Position numbers and translations under genes: made by a program | Notes under the pieces: model-generated | The model's input: the letters and a program-made list of their open reading frames with translations, nothing else | What the model was told of the DNA's origin: nothing | Databases searched by the model: none | Source: an uncultured bacterium | GTDB lineage: Bacteria > Bacillota > Clostridia > Lachnospirales > Lachnospiraceae | Assembly (NCBI GenBank): GCA_947647735.1 | Contig: CANSLJ010000019.1 | Span: 19,853 to 83,852, forward strand | Direction of reading: 5' to 3' | DNA length: 64,000 nt | In this document: in pieces, positions 39,147 through 48,253 of the stretch | Position numbering within the stretch: the first letter of the stretch is position 1 | How the letters are laid out: each line of letters begins with the position of its first letter

Positions 39147-39291
39147 AGCGCTCCCTCCACCCTGTCCTTTCTCCGGTGTCCATCCCTGTCCATCCGTATT
39201 TTCCTGTCATATTTTGCTGATTCCAGTGTATCATCCCTCCGCTTTCTTGTACAGATTCATAATACCGGACAGGGGCTGTTTACATTTCTGT

Positions 39292-39320
39292 TTGCATAAG
39301 CGGACAGGAAATGCTATGAT
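39292..39320 (+). promoter_or_regulatory. Predicted promoter of the GH78-like gene
   Basis: -35 TTGCAT (39292-39297), 17-bp spacer, -10 TATGAT (39315-39320), about 33 bp before the ATG. The 206-bp divergent region also holds a weaker candidate for the regulator gene on the other strand (TGTACA, 17 bp, TACACT). Confidence 0.6.
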
Positions 39321-39352
39321 AGGCTCAACTTTTACAAGGAGGAGAATCAATT

Positions 39353-40951
39353 ATGCCCGCTATCTGTATTCTGGATAAGTTTGAAGTGGAAAAAAACGAG
39401 CGTTTCCTCAAAATAGCCGAGGATTTAACCCCTCCGCTGCTGGAGGAGATGATCGCTCCGGAGAGCCTTATCACTCTGGGGCACAACATAAAAGGGGAAG
39501 CCTGCATTGATTCCAGGAAGCCTCTGGACACCCTGCCTGGATTGATGTTGAAAAAAGACGATTCCGTCATTCTGGATTTCGGAACCCACCACGTGGGTTA
39601 TGTAACACTGGATCTGTCTTTTCTGGGCAGCCACCCGGATGCCCCCGCCTATCTCTATCTGCGTTTCGCGCAGCGTCTGGATGAGCTGACTGTCGATATG
39701 TCCAATTATGAGGGCTGGCTGAGTAAAGGCTGGATCCAGGAAGAGTATGTTCATGTGGATGTCCTTCCGTCCACGCTGGCTCTGCCCCGCCGATACGCCT
39801 TCCGCTATCTGGAGATCCGCGTGATCGATACGTCTTTAAAATACGGGCTGACAGTACGCAGCGCATCCCTCAGGGCTGTTTCCGCTGTAAAAATGGATCA
39901 GGTGGCGCCGCTGCAGTCCTTCGATCCCCTGCTTGCCTCCATCGATCAGGTGAGCTGCCGTACACTGCACGACTGCATGCAGCTGGTATTTGAAGACGGC
40001 CCCAAGCGTGACAGACGGATGTGGCTGGGTGACCTGCGGCTGCAGGCTCGCGCCAATTACGAGACTTTCCGTAACATGGATCTGGTGAAACGATGCCTGT
40101 ATCTGTTCGGCGGACTGACATTTAATGACGGTATGCTGGCAGGATGTATTTTTCTGGAACCGGAAGCAGAGCCGGATGATACCTATCTGTTTGATTATGC
40201 CCTGCTATATGGCTCGATCCTGCTGGATTATTACGAGCAGACAAATGACCGTGCCGCTCTGGAAGACTTATATCCTATTGCACTGCGCCAGATCGATATC
40301 GGGCTTTCCTACCTGACGGAAGATCATGTCATTCCTGACCACAGCGGAGACTTCTGGTGCTTTGTGGACTGGGGAGACGGCCTCAACACACAGGCGGCAT
40401 CCCTTGCCATTCTCATTTACGCCATCCGCTATGCATTGCGTCTGGCAGATCATATAGGAGACAACGCAACGATCAGGCGGCTTCAGGAGATGCAGGAAGT
40501 GCTGAAAGAAAGCGCGATCCGCCACTTCTGGGATGAAGAGCAGAAACTCTTTGTCAGCGGCGCCGAAAAGCAGGTCTCCTGGGCTACACAGGTCTGGATG
40601 ATCCTCGCCCGTGTTTTTCCTCAGGACAAATGCCATGAACTGATCCTGCACACTATCGATGTGGAACCCCGTATCCGCATGGTCAGCCCTTATATGGTCC
40701 ACCACTATATCGATGCCCTGCTGCGTTGCGGGGAAGAAGAGAGAGCTCTGCAGGAGATCCGCCGCTACTGGGGCGAAATGGTGCAGGACGGCGCAGATAC
40801 CTTCTGGGAGCTGTATAATCCTTATAATAAAAATGAATCTCCGTACGGCTCGGTGGCGCTGAACAGTTTCTGCCACGCATGGAGTTGTACACCCTCCTAT
40901 TTTCTGCGGAAGTTTTTCGGACGGAAAAAAACTGAACATAATAACAGTTAA
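39353..40951 (+). CDS. GH78-like glycoside hydrolase (alpha-L-rhamnosidase family), short form
   Basis: 532 residues. It carries EDGPKRDRRMWLGDLRLQARANY, the counterpart of the GH78 segment DCPQRDERxGWTGD, followed by barrel helices, and ends with YNPYNKNESPYGSVALNSFCHAW, a typical substrate-loop region. It lacks most of the N-terminal beta-sandwich and C-terminal domains of the 935-residue enzyme. No signal peptide. It may act on a different rhamnoside or be a lyase-like relative; exact activity is open. AAGGAGG precedes the start. Divergent from the regulator gene. Confidence 0.8.
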   Translation: MPAICILDKFEVEKNERFLKIAEDLTPPLLEEMIAPESLITLGHNIKGEACIDSRKPLDTLPGLMLKKDDSVILDFGTHHVGYVTLDLSFLGSHPDAPAYLYLRFAQRLDELTVDMSNYEGWLSKGWIQEEYVHVDVLPSTLALPRRYAFRYLEIRVIDTSLKYGLTVRSASLRAVSAVKMDQVAPLQSFDPLLASIDQVSCRTLHDCMQLVFEDGPKRDRRMWLGDLRLQARANYETFRNMDLVKRCLYLFGGLTFNDGMLAGCIFLEPEAEPDDTYLFDYALLYGSILLDYYEQTNDRAALEDLYPIALRQIDIGLSYLTEDHVIPDHSGDFWCFVDWGDGLNTQAASLAILIYAIRYALRLADHIGDNATIRRLQEMQEVLKESAIRHFWDEEQKLFVSGAEKQVSWATQVWMILARVFPQDKCHELILHTIDVEPRIRMVSPYMVHHYIDALLRCGEEERALQEIRRYWGEMVQDGADTFWELYNPYNKNESPYGSVALNSFCHAWSCTPSYFLRKFFGRKKTEHNNS

Positions 40952-40965
40952 ATTTGTACATAACA

Positions 40966-40994
40966 GCAGGAGGCAGCCATCAGCCGCCTCCTGC
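40966..40994. terminator. Hairpin between convergent genes
   Basis: GCAGGAGGC (40966-40974) pairs with GCCTCCTGC (40986-40994), with two further inner base pairs. It sits between the GH78-like gene and the 397-residue protein gene. T-runs are weak, so efficiency is uncertain. Confidence 0.6.
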
Positions 40995-41028
40995 CGCTAT
41001 GTACCCCTGCTTTTGCAGAAGCCGTTTT

Positions 41029-42222
41029 TTATATCTCCACCCTCCTCAGGTAATACCCGAAATCCCCGGTCTGCGCCGGTTCCCGTTTCCCGTCAAAGGC
41101 CTCAAAGCCAAACATTACCGCCACGGCTTTCTCTCTCTCATGGAAAGTACCGGGCACGCCCAGATAGTAGGCGGCATTGCCGTCGTTTTCTCTCTTTCCC
41201 AGGATCAAATGTTTATAATTATAATAACCGTGCAGCAAAAAGCTGTTATGTACCAGCTCCTGATATTTCTCTGTAAAGACCACAAAATCTTTGGGTGTGA
41301 TCTTCAGATATTCCTCCTCCTCACGGATCGGATGTACGATCGGATAAGTCTGTCTGAGCTGTTCCCACTTATCGGGCTGTAACTCCTGTTCGACGAGGCG
41401 GATCTCTTCTTCCGCATTCGCTTCTATGTTCCGCTCCGCCTGTTCCGCCTGCTTTATCCGCAGTTTTTCCGCCTGATCTGGAGGGACAGGCTTTGCAGCC
41501 TGCATTTCTTTGGCCGTCTCCTCCCGCAGAACTTCTCTTTCAAATATGTCCTGCATGGACTCCTCCTCATCAGATGCGTCCTCCATAGCTCTCTGCTCAG
41601 ACGTCTCCGGTATGGCTTCAGAATATTCCTCTATCGAAGCCTCCTCTGTTTCCTGTATATCCACTGTATATCCCTCTATCACTTCAATATCAGGGACATC
41701 CTTTTCTTTTATGACCTTCTCCACCTTCAAGTTTTCTGACACAGGTGTCACAATCAGGCTGACCTCCACAGGCTCCGTATCCACCGGTTCTTCCTCTTTT
41801 TTCCTCTGCCCCGGCATGACATTCACCACAGTCCACTGTGATTCCAGATACTGGTACTCATGCAGTTCGATCTTGATCCCACAGATCTCATCATACCACA
41901 ACCCGGAATCCGCCATGTTTTCCGCATGCAGGCGCACGGCACAATATCCCTGTCCGTTGCGGATACTGAGCGTCCCCAGAAAGTGTTTCTGCAAATTATT
42001 TTTTCTGCCCTCCCGATAAAAACCATCCTTCTCCTCTCTATCCGGTTTTTCCGAGAGCAGGTACACCCTTGCTTCCCCGCTTCCCACCAGCCTCGGGCCC
42101 TTCACATAAATGACCATCTGACAGAGGCTGTCCCGCACCTGAAATTTCACATATCCGGCATTCTGCAATTTAATGCCGCTCTCATAATAGCTCAGATATC
42201 TGATTCTTTTATCATAATACAA
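41029..42222 (-). CDS. Conserved protein of unknown function with C-terminal DUF6128-like domain
   Basis: 397 residues in three parts: an N-terminal module (about 1-150, YLSYYESGIKLQNAGYVKFQVRD), a Glu-rich low-complexity linker (about 150-290), and a C-terminal module (about 300-397, ITPKDFVVFTEKYQELVHNSFLLHGYYNYKHLILG, YLGVPGTFHEREKAVAVMFGF). This resembles Lachnospiraceae proteins with a DUF6128-type tail; function unknown. The start is TTG at 42222, set by AAAGGAGG nine bases earlier; no in-frame ATG is available nearby. That ribosome site lies in an inverted repeat. Confidence 0.7.
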   Translation of the reverse strand: MYYDKRIRYLSYYESGIKLQNAGYVKFQVRDSLCQMVIYVKGPRLVGSGEARVYLLSEKPDREEKDGFYREGRKNNLQKHFLGTLSIRNGQGYCAVRLHAENMADSGLWYDEICGIKIELHEYQYLESQWTVVNVMPGQRKKEEEPVDTEPVEVSLIVTPVSENLKVEKVIKEKDVPDIEVIEGYTVDIQETEEASIEEYSEAIPETSEQRAMEDASDEEESMQDIFEREVLREETAKEMQAAKPVPPDQAEKLRIKQAEQAERNIEANAEEEIRLVEQELQPDKWEQLRQTYPIVHPIREEEEYLKITPKDFVVFTEKYQELVHNSFLLHGYYNYKHLILGKRENDGNAAYYLGVPGTFHEREKAVAVMFGFEAFDGKREPAQTGDFGYYLRRVEI

Positions 42223-42223
42223 A

Positions 42224-42290
42224 CCCCGTTTCCTCCTTTAGACAATTGCTTTCATCTGCTTCCTATTGTCCATATTATGAGAAAACGGGG
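42224..42290 (-). promoter_or_regulatory. Leader inverted repeat enclosing the ribosome site of the 397-residue protein gene
   Basis: CCCCGTTTCCTC (42224-42235) pairs with GAGAAAACGGGG (42279-42290) with one mismatch, and inner arms GACAAT (42241-42246) and ATTGTC (42265-42270) pair too. In the minus-strand RNA the GGAGG site is on the 3' arm next to the TTG start, so it could be hidden. Confidence 0.55.
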
Positions 42291-42325
42291 CTTATTATGC
42301 TAACTGATCAGAATCTTTTTCGTTC

Positions 42326-43411
42326 TCAGTTCTTCTCCTCCAGATAATTCATATAGCTGACCACCATCAGGGCGATCTTCAATGTCAGGGCATCATCAAA
42401 CACCCGGATGTCCAGCCCTGTTGCCTTCTGGAGTTTCTCGATCCTGTATACCAGCGTATTCCTGTGGATAAAGAGCTGCCTTGAGGTTTCAGAAACATTC
42501 AGATTGTTTTCAAAAAATTTCTCAACCGTCACCAGCGTCTCGTCATCAATCTCCTCCGGCATCTCCTCGCCGAATATTTCATGGATATACATTCTACAGA
42601 GATTTACCGGGAGCTGGTAGATCAGCCTGCCGATCCCCAGAAGCCTGTAGGAAATGATCTGTTTTTCCTGGTAGAAAATACGTCCCACATCGGAAGCCAT
42701 CTTCGCCTCCTTATATGATTTTGATACATCCTTCAACTCATGCACCATCGTCCCGAACGCCACGCGGACGTTGATCATCGCCTCCGCGTTGATCATATCC
42801 ATGATGGTTTTGGCAATACGCTCCAACCCCTCTTCACTTACGCCTTCATCCAGAGCCTTGATCAGGATCACGCTGTCCTCATCCACAGTCGTTACATAGT
42901 CGCCGTTCTGCGGAGAAAACATCCCTTTCATCAGTTCGCTGACCGACAGCTCATCCTGATCCCCGGATTCCACGATATAGACCACCCTGTCCTGCTGGTC
43001 CGTAATATGAAGGCGTTTTGCCCGATTGTAAATATCCACAAGAAGCAGATTGTCCAGGATCAGGTTCTGGAAAAAATTATTTCTGTCAAAACGCTCCTTG
43101 TAGGCGATCATCAGGTTCTGAAGCTGGCATACGGCAACCTTGCCCATCATATAGGCATCATCGCCAAGCCCCCTTGCGTCCAGAATGTAATTCACTTCCT
43201 CCTCATCCATCACCTTCAAAAGATGATGAGCCCCGATCACCTGGGAATCCGCAGGCGAAGCCACGAAATTCACTACCAGCTCTTTCTCCTCTTCCGTAGT
43301 ATCAAAAGTCGATGCCGTGCAGCTGCCATTTAAATCAAATACGCCAAAATCAACTTTTGTGATGTTCTTTAATTCTTCAATACTGTTTTGAATGATCTGG
43401 TTTGATATCAT
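42326..43411 (-). CDS. CdaR/PucR-type transcriptional regulator
   Basis: 361 residues. The C-terminus (about 300-358) is a PucR-type helix-turn-helix: ENNLNVSETSRQLFIHRNTLVYRIEKL. A GGDEF-like middle region (about 160-280) is preceded by an N-terminal putative sugar-diacid sensor (FGVFDLNGSCTASTF). It probably regulates sugar uptake genes; the sugar ABC ATPase gene lies 175 bp upstream on the same strand. Confidence 0.85.
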   Translation of the reverse strand: MISNQIIQNSIEELKNITKVDFGVFDLNGSCTASTFDTTEEEKELVVNFVASPADSQVIGAHHLLKVMDEEEVNYILDARGLGDDAYMMGKVAVCQLQNLMIAYKERFDRNNFFQNLILDNLLLVDIYNRAKRLHITDQQDRVVYIVESGDQDELSVSELMKGMFSPQNGDYVTTVDEDSVILIKALDEGVSEEGLERIAKTIMDMINAEAMINVRVAFGTMVHELKDVSKSYKEAKMASDVGRIFYQEKQIISYRLLGIGRLIYQLPVNLCRMYIHEIFGEEMPEEIDDETLVTVEKFFENNLNVSETSRQLFIHRNTLVYRIEKLQKATGLDIRVFDDALTLKIALMVVSYMNYLEEKN

Positions 43412-43586
43412 GCGCTTCCCTTTCTTTTTGTGATATTTTTATGGTTTTCTATAAAGCCTAAAAGAGGGATGCTCATCACATCCCCCTTTATTTTTGTTTT
43501 TTATCTGCGGCTCGACTCTATAAGCAATGTGCTTGACTCGCAAACGCTTCGCTTTTTGCTCGTATCGCCGCTTGAGAAGCAGCGGC

Positions 43587-44696
43587 TTAGTTACAGATTG
43601 TAACCTCTGTCTCTTTATCAAATACGTGAATCTTCTCTACATCAAATGCAAACTTGATAGCATCGCCCGGTCTTGCATTTGTTCTGGAGTCTACCCTTGC
43701 TGTGATCGGGAACTGGTCCACATCAAAGTACAGATAAACTTCTGCGCCAAGCAGCTCGTATACTTTAACTTTGGATTCAAATACTGTAGGCGCCTTTGCA
43801 AGGAACTCTTCGGAATCATATACATCCTCAGGACGGATACCGAAAGTAACAGTCTTTCCATCATAACCGCCGTCGATCAGGGCTTTGGATTTTGCTGCCG
43901 GCAGAGGAATGCTCTTGCCTGCCACTTCAAGGCTTGCCACATTACCGTTCACCTTAACAGTTGCATCAAGGAAGTTCATCTGAGGAGATCCCATGAAGCC
44001 TGCTACGAACAGATTAGCGGGTTTCTCATACAGATTCTGAGGTGTATCTACCTGCTGTACGATACCTGCCTTCATAACAACGATCCTTGTACCAAGTGTC
44101 ATAGCCTCTGTCTGGTCATGTGTAACGTAGATGATCGTTGTGCCCAGATTCTGGTGCAGTTTAGCGATCTCAATACGCATCTGTACACGAAGCTTAGCAT
44201 CCAGGTTGGATAACGGCTCATCCATCAGGAATACTTTCGGTTTACGAACGATCGCACGGCCCATAGCCACACGCTGTCTCTGACCACCGGAAAGAGCTTT
44301 CGGCTTACGGTCAAGAAGTGCGGACAGGTCAAGGATCTCTGCTGCTTCACGAACCTTTTTATCAATTTCATCTTTCGGTACTTTTCTCAGTTTCAGACCG
44401 AAAGCCATGTTGTCATATACTGTCATATGAGGATACAGAGCATAGTTCTGGAATACCATCGCGATATCTCTGTCCTTCGGCTCAACATCGTTTACCAGCT
44501 TGCCGTCGATATACAGTTCACCGGAAGAGATATCTTCCAGACCGGCTACCATACGAAGTGTAGTAGATTTACCACAGCCCGAAGGTCCTACGAAGATGAT
44601 AAACTCTTTATCTTCGATTTCAAGATTGAAGTCTTTTACAGCTTCAAAACCATTGGGATACTTTTTACAGATATTCTTTAATGATAAGCTTGACAT
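43587..44696 (-). CDS. ugpC: Sugar ABC transporter ATP-binding protein, UgpC/MsmK type
   Basis: 369 residues: Walker A GPSGCGKSTT (residues 35-44), signature LSGGQRQRVAMGRA, Walker B VFLMDEPLSNLDAKLR, switch histidine in IYVTHDQTEAM, and C-terminal TOBE domains (about 240-369). ATPases of this type serve several sugar permease pairs in Firmicutes. It is not next to any permease gene; the permease pair at 34.4-36.1 kb lacks its own ATPase, so this is a likely partner. AGGAGG precedes the start. Confidence 0.93.
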   Translation of the reverse strand: MSSLSLKNICKKYPNGFEAVKDFNLEIEDKEFIIFVGPSGCGKSTTLRMVAGLEDISSGELYIDGKLVNDVEPKDRDIAMVFQNYALYPHMTVYDNMAFGLKLRKVPKDEIDKKVREAAEILDLSALLDRKPKALSGGQRQRVAMGRAIVRKPKVFLMDEPLSNLDAKLRVQMRIEIAKLHQNLGTTIIYVTHDQTEAMTLGTRIVVMKAGIVQQVDTPQNLYEKPANLFVAGFMGSPQMNFLDATVKVNGNVASLEVAGKSIPLPAAKSKALIDGGYDGKTVTFGIRPEDVYDSEEFLAKAPTVFESKVKVYELLGAEVYLYFDVDQFPITARVDSRTNARPGDAIKFAFDVEKIHVFDKETEVTICN

Positions 44697-44918
44697 TTTT
44701 TCTTTTCCTCCTGAAATTTGTGTGGATTACTGACAGGCTCTCCCTGTCTCTAATTAGGAAGTATACAGAAACCGGAACTTTTTTTCCATACCACTATTCC
44801 ATAAAGTTTTTCATCTCTCCTTAGTCAACTTGTTCATGAAATCCGCCCTCAAACTTCTCCTCCGGCAGATTGCATAAAGAAATCTTTGATTTCTGTACAA
44901 TTTTCACAATGCGGGGTT

Positions 44919-45398
44919 TCAGTATATCTTTTTCTCCATCGGCGTATAGATAATGCCGTCCTTCGAGAGCTGCGGCGCCACATCCTCAAAGCCGATCTGG
45001 TGATAAAACCCGATGGCATAGGGGGCGGCATTTACCGTGATCTTATCCTCCTGATACTCCCGCCGGATATATTTTTCCATACATTCGATGAGCCTTCTTC
45101 CGATGCCCCGGTGGTGGTGTCCCTCTTCCACAAACAACAGCGAAATATGCTTTTTGTTCCGCAGGGAGATCATGCCCGCCTGCTTATCCCCGTCAAGCGC
45201 GATGAACACCGGATAATCTCCCGTCAGAAACATGCGGCGCAAAAGCGCATCCGACAGAAATTCGCGAAAATTGTCCACCCCTTCCTGTCCGTAATCTTTT
45301 GCCTCAAATTTCAGGAATGTTTTCCACGCAAGCGCGATCGCCTCATCCCAGTCATAAATATTCGCCCGCCTGATCTCTATTCCGTTATCCCACACCAT
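44919..45398 (-). CDS. GNAT family N-acetyltransferase
   Basis: 159 residues. The acetyl-CoA motif is LLFVEEGHHHRGIGRRLIECM (about 89-109) and the C-terminal AAPYAIGFYHQIGFEDVAPQ segment is typical of GNAT motif B. The acetyl acceptor is unknown. 121 bp after metG on the same strand. No strong ribosome site at the start, so the first codon is uncertain. Confidence 0.88.
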   Translation of the reverse strand: MVWDNGIEIRRANIYDWDEAIALAWKTFLKFEAKDYGQEGVDNFREFLSDALLRRMFLTGDYPVFIALDGDKQAGMISLRNKKHISLLFVEEGHHHRGIGRRLIECMEKYIRREYQEDKITVNAAPYAIGFYHQIGFEDVAPQLSKDGIIYTPMEKKIY

Positions 45399-45519
45399 TT
45401 AAGTCCATACCCCCGTCGGCCGGATCATCCGATGCCATGCTGCCCCCGTCTGCATGTACCGGATCCGTCCATGATCACTTCCCGTCTATTCATACACGCC
45501 CGCCATAAAGCAGCATTTA

Positions 45520-47541
45520 TCAGCAGATCTCCGCGCCCGCAGGCATTGCCTTCTCCGGTGTCATCAACGCCAGATTGCCCTCCGCGTCCTCCGCACACAG
45601 CAGCATTCCCTCCGACTCCAGTCCTGCCATCTTCCTCGGCGCGAGATTCACAAGCACCATGACCTTCTTGCCGACCATCTCTTCCGGTGAATAATACTGT
45701 TTGATGCCGGACAGGATCTGACGCACCTGGGAACCGATCTTCACCTGAGAGCAGAGAAGTTTTTTGGACTTCGGCACTTCCCTGCAGTCAATGATCTCGC
45801 CCACCTGGAACTGGCATTTTGCGAAATCATCATAGGTAATCTCCGGCTTTGCCTCGATATCCATACAGTCTGCCTCCTCCGGTTTTTCTTCCGCTCCTTC
45901 CGCAGCCGTTTCCTCCACGATTCCGGCAGTCGCCTTCTGCTCCGCAAACATGGCGTCCACCTTCTCCATCACTTCCTCCGGCTTCAATCTTGCAAACAGG
46001 ATCTCCGGTGCCCCCACCACCTGATTTCCGGAGGGATAAAGGCTTCCGATCTCCTCTGCGTCTCCCTGTTCCAGTTTATCAAATCCGCACAGCGGCGCCT
46101 TGATCTGCTCCGCTATCTTCTGCGCGGTTTCCGGCATAAACGGCTCCAGCAGGCTCGCCCCCACTAAAATACCGTTCAGCAGATTATACAGCACTGTGCT
46201 TAAGCGGTCTTTCTGCGCCTCGTCCTTTGCCAGTACCCAGGGCATGGTCTCATCAATATATTTATTACATCTTTTGAATAATGCAAATATCTCGCTGATC
46301 GCATCCGCCACCCGCAGGCTCTCCATTTTCGCGGAAACCTTTTTATAAGTGTCTGCTGCCACAGCCTTCAGGTCAGCATCGATATCCGCCTGTTCTCCCG
46401 CCTCATTTTTATTCGTGACCACGCCGCCGAAATATTTATTGCTCATGGAAACGGTACGATTCACCAGATTTCCCATTGTATTCGCCAGATCGGAATTAAA
46501 CCGCTCGATCATCAGCTCCCAAGTGATCACCCCGTCGTTTTCAAAAGGCATCTCATGCAATACAAAATAACGCACCGCGTCCACACCAAAGAAGGAGATC
46601 AGATCCTCGGCATAGATCACATTTCCCTTGGACTTGCTCATCTTACCGTCCCCCTGCAGCAGCCAGGGATGCCCGAATACCTGCTTCGGCAATTCCTCAT
46701 CCAATGCCATCAGGAAGATCGGCCAGTAGATCGTATGGAAACGGATGATATCTTTTCCGATCAGATGAAGGTCCGCCGGCCACAGCTTTTTATACTGATC
46801 CGTTTTATTTCCATCCGCGTCATAGCCTATTCCCGTAATATAGTTTGTGAGTGCATCCAGCCATACGTAAACCACATGCCTGTCATCAAAATCTACCGGA
46901 ATGCCCCATTTAAAGGAAGTTCTCGAAACGCACAGGTCCTGCAGGCCGGGCAGCAGGAAGTTATTCATCATCTCATTTTTCCGGGATACCGGCTGGATAA
47001 ACTCCGGGTGGCTGCCTATATGCTCGATCAGCCTGTCCGCATATTTGCTCATCTTAAAAAAGTATGCCTCTTCCTTCGCCGGTTTTACCTCCCTGCCGCA
47101 GTCCGGGCACTTCCCGTCCACAAGCTGGGATTCCGTCCAGAAGGACTCACAGGGTGTACAATACAGGCCCTCATAAGCCCCCTTATAGATATCACCCTTA
47201 TCATAAAGACGTTTAAAGATCTTCTGCACCTGCTTTTCATGATAATCATCCGTAGTCCTGATAAATTTATCATAAGAAGTGTTCAGGGAATCACAGATCT
47301 CCTGTATCTGCCCTGCAACACCGTCCACATAGGCTTTCGGCGTAACACCCGCCTCCTGTGCTTTCAGCTCGATCTTCTGGCCGTGCTCATCCGTTCCTGT
47401 CTGGAAAAACACATCGTAACCGTCTTTTCTTTTAAATCTGGCAATGCTGTCCGCCAGTACGATCTCATAACTGTTTCCGATATGCGGCTTGGCTGATGTG
47501 TAAGCGATCGCCGTCGTAATGTAATATTTCCCCTTATTCAT
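45520..47541 (-). CDS. metG: Methionyl-tRNA synthetase
   Basis: Charges tRNA-Met. 673 residues: catalytic signature KPHIGNSYE, zinc-knuckle cysteines (CTPCESFW ... CPDCGREV), KMSKSKGN, an anticodon-binding helical domain (about 370-510), and a C-terminal Trbp111-like tRNA-binding domain (about 570-673, FAKCQFQVGEIIDCREVPKSKKLLC). GGAGG before the start. No T-box or other leader element fits in the 68 bp upstream. Confidence 0.97.
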   Translation of the reverse strand: MNKGKYYITTAIAYTSAKPHIGNSYEIVLADSIARFKRKDGYDVFFQTGTDEHGQKIELKAQEAGVTPKAYVDGVAGQIQEICDSLNTSYDKFIRTTDDYHEKQVQKIFKRLYDKGDIYKGAYEGLYCTPCESFWTESQLVDGKCPDCGREVKPAKEEAYFFKMSKYADRLIEHIGSHPEFIQPVSRKNEMMNNFLLPGLQDLCVSRTSFKWGIPVDFDDRHVVYVWLDALTNYITGIGYDADGNKTDQYKKLWPADLHLIGKDIIRFHTIYWPIFLMALDEELPKQVFGHPWLLQGDGKMSKSKGNVIYAEDLISFFGVDAVRYFVLHEMPFENDGVITWELMIERFNSDLANTMGNLVNRTVSMSNKYFGGVVTNKNEAGEQADIDADLKAVAADTYKKVSAKMESLRVADAISEIFALFKRCNKYIDETMPWVLAKDEAQKDRLSTVLYNLLNGILVGASLLEPFMPETAQKIAEQIKAPLCGFDKLEQGDAEEIGSLYPSGNQVVGAPEILFARLKPEEVMEKVDAMFAEQKATAGIVEETAAEGAEEKPEEADCMDIEAKPEITYDDFAKCQFQVGEIIDCREVPKSKKLLCSQVKIGSQVRQILSGIKQYYSPEEMVGKKVMVLVNLAPRKMAGLESEGMLLCAEDAEGNLALMTPEKAMPAGAEIC

Positions 47542-47609
47542 ATAGTATATTCCTCCTATCAGTGCTTATAAAGCATTATACATAGCATGGATTTTAAAAT
47601 CAACAAAAA

Positions 47610-48059
47610 TTATTCTTCCAGCATACTTTCCAGATATCCTCTGTCCCAGAGCAGGATCTTTAACTTCCTCGCCGCCTCTACCGCGGGCTGGGTGAAGTAC
47701 TGGTTGGTCAGGACGGCGCCCACCATGCAGTCGTAGTAGTCCCGCCCGGCATAGGCCTCCTGAATGGCTTTTACGCCGACCGGGGTGGTGTAGCATTTAC
47801 ACTGGATCGCGTAGGTGATCCCCTCTTTTTCTGCCAGAATGTCGATGCCGTAGTCTCCGCTGCCCTTCGTCACTTCCACTTCCTGAAAGCCGCGTTTTAC
47901 CAGAAGGTCTGCGCAATAGTACTCGAAGTCATGGCCGTCCAGCAGGTCAAAATCCTTTCCGTATGTGCGTTTTTTTCTGACATGCGTTATGACAAGCCAT
48001 AAGCCTGCACATATAACAAATACTGCTATGATTGTAATGATGTATATTTTTGCATCCAT
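47610..48059 (-). CDS. Membrane-anchored Mrr-like restriction endonuclease domain protein
   Basis: 149 residues: an N-terminal membrane helix (about 4-24), then a PD-(D/E)XK-type Mrr domain with GHDFEYYCADLLVKRGF, the catalytic GDYGIDILAEKEGITYAIQCK (D, and Q-x-K) and VLTNQYFTQPAVEAA. Such anchored Mrr-like proteins are common in Clostridia; role unproven, perhaps DNA defence or turnover. AGGATT precedes the ATG at 48059, which is preferred over 48089. Confidence 0.82.
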   Translation of the reverse strand: MDAKIYIITIIAVFVICAGLWLVITHVRKKRTYGKDFDLLDGHDFEYYCADLLVKRGFQEVEVTKGSGDYGIDILAEKEGITYAIQCKCYTTPVGVKAIQEAYAGRDYYDCMVGAVLTNQYFTQPAVEAARKLKILLWDRGYLESMLEE

Positions 48060-48253
48060 AATCCTGTTTATTCCCCAACTGCTCTGCAAATGTCGAAAAT
48101 TCTTCCATATTATAAAATCACCATTTTTATATCCTTATTATACTGCAAAATTAATATTTTCCAATCTTTTTATTTCCCCTGTCTGATTCATCCGGTGCTA
48201 ATACATGCTCTCCCGTGCATATATTTTAAGGACTTACCCTCTCAGGAGCTTTT

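Noticed and set aside
43505-43586. Imperfect inverted repeats past ugpC as a mobile element
   Set aside because: Short GC-rich partial stems without matching ends or duplications; at most a weak terminator or intergenic repeat, so not listed as a feature.
46555-47496. 313-residue plus-strand ORF opposite metG
   Set aside because: Shadow of the metG reading frame; no independent features.
47542-47609. T-box or S-box leader of metG
   Set aside because: Only 68 bp separate metG from the upstream gene and no specifier, antiterminator or SAM-type element is visible.
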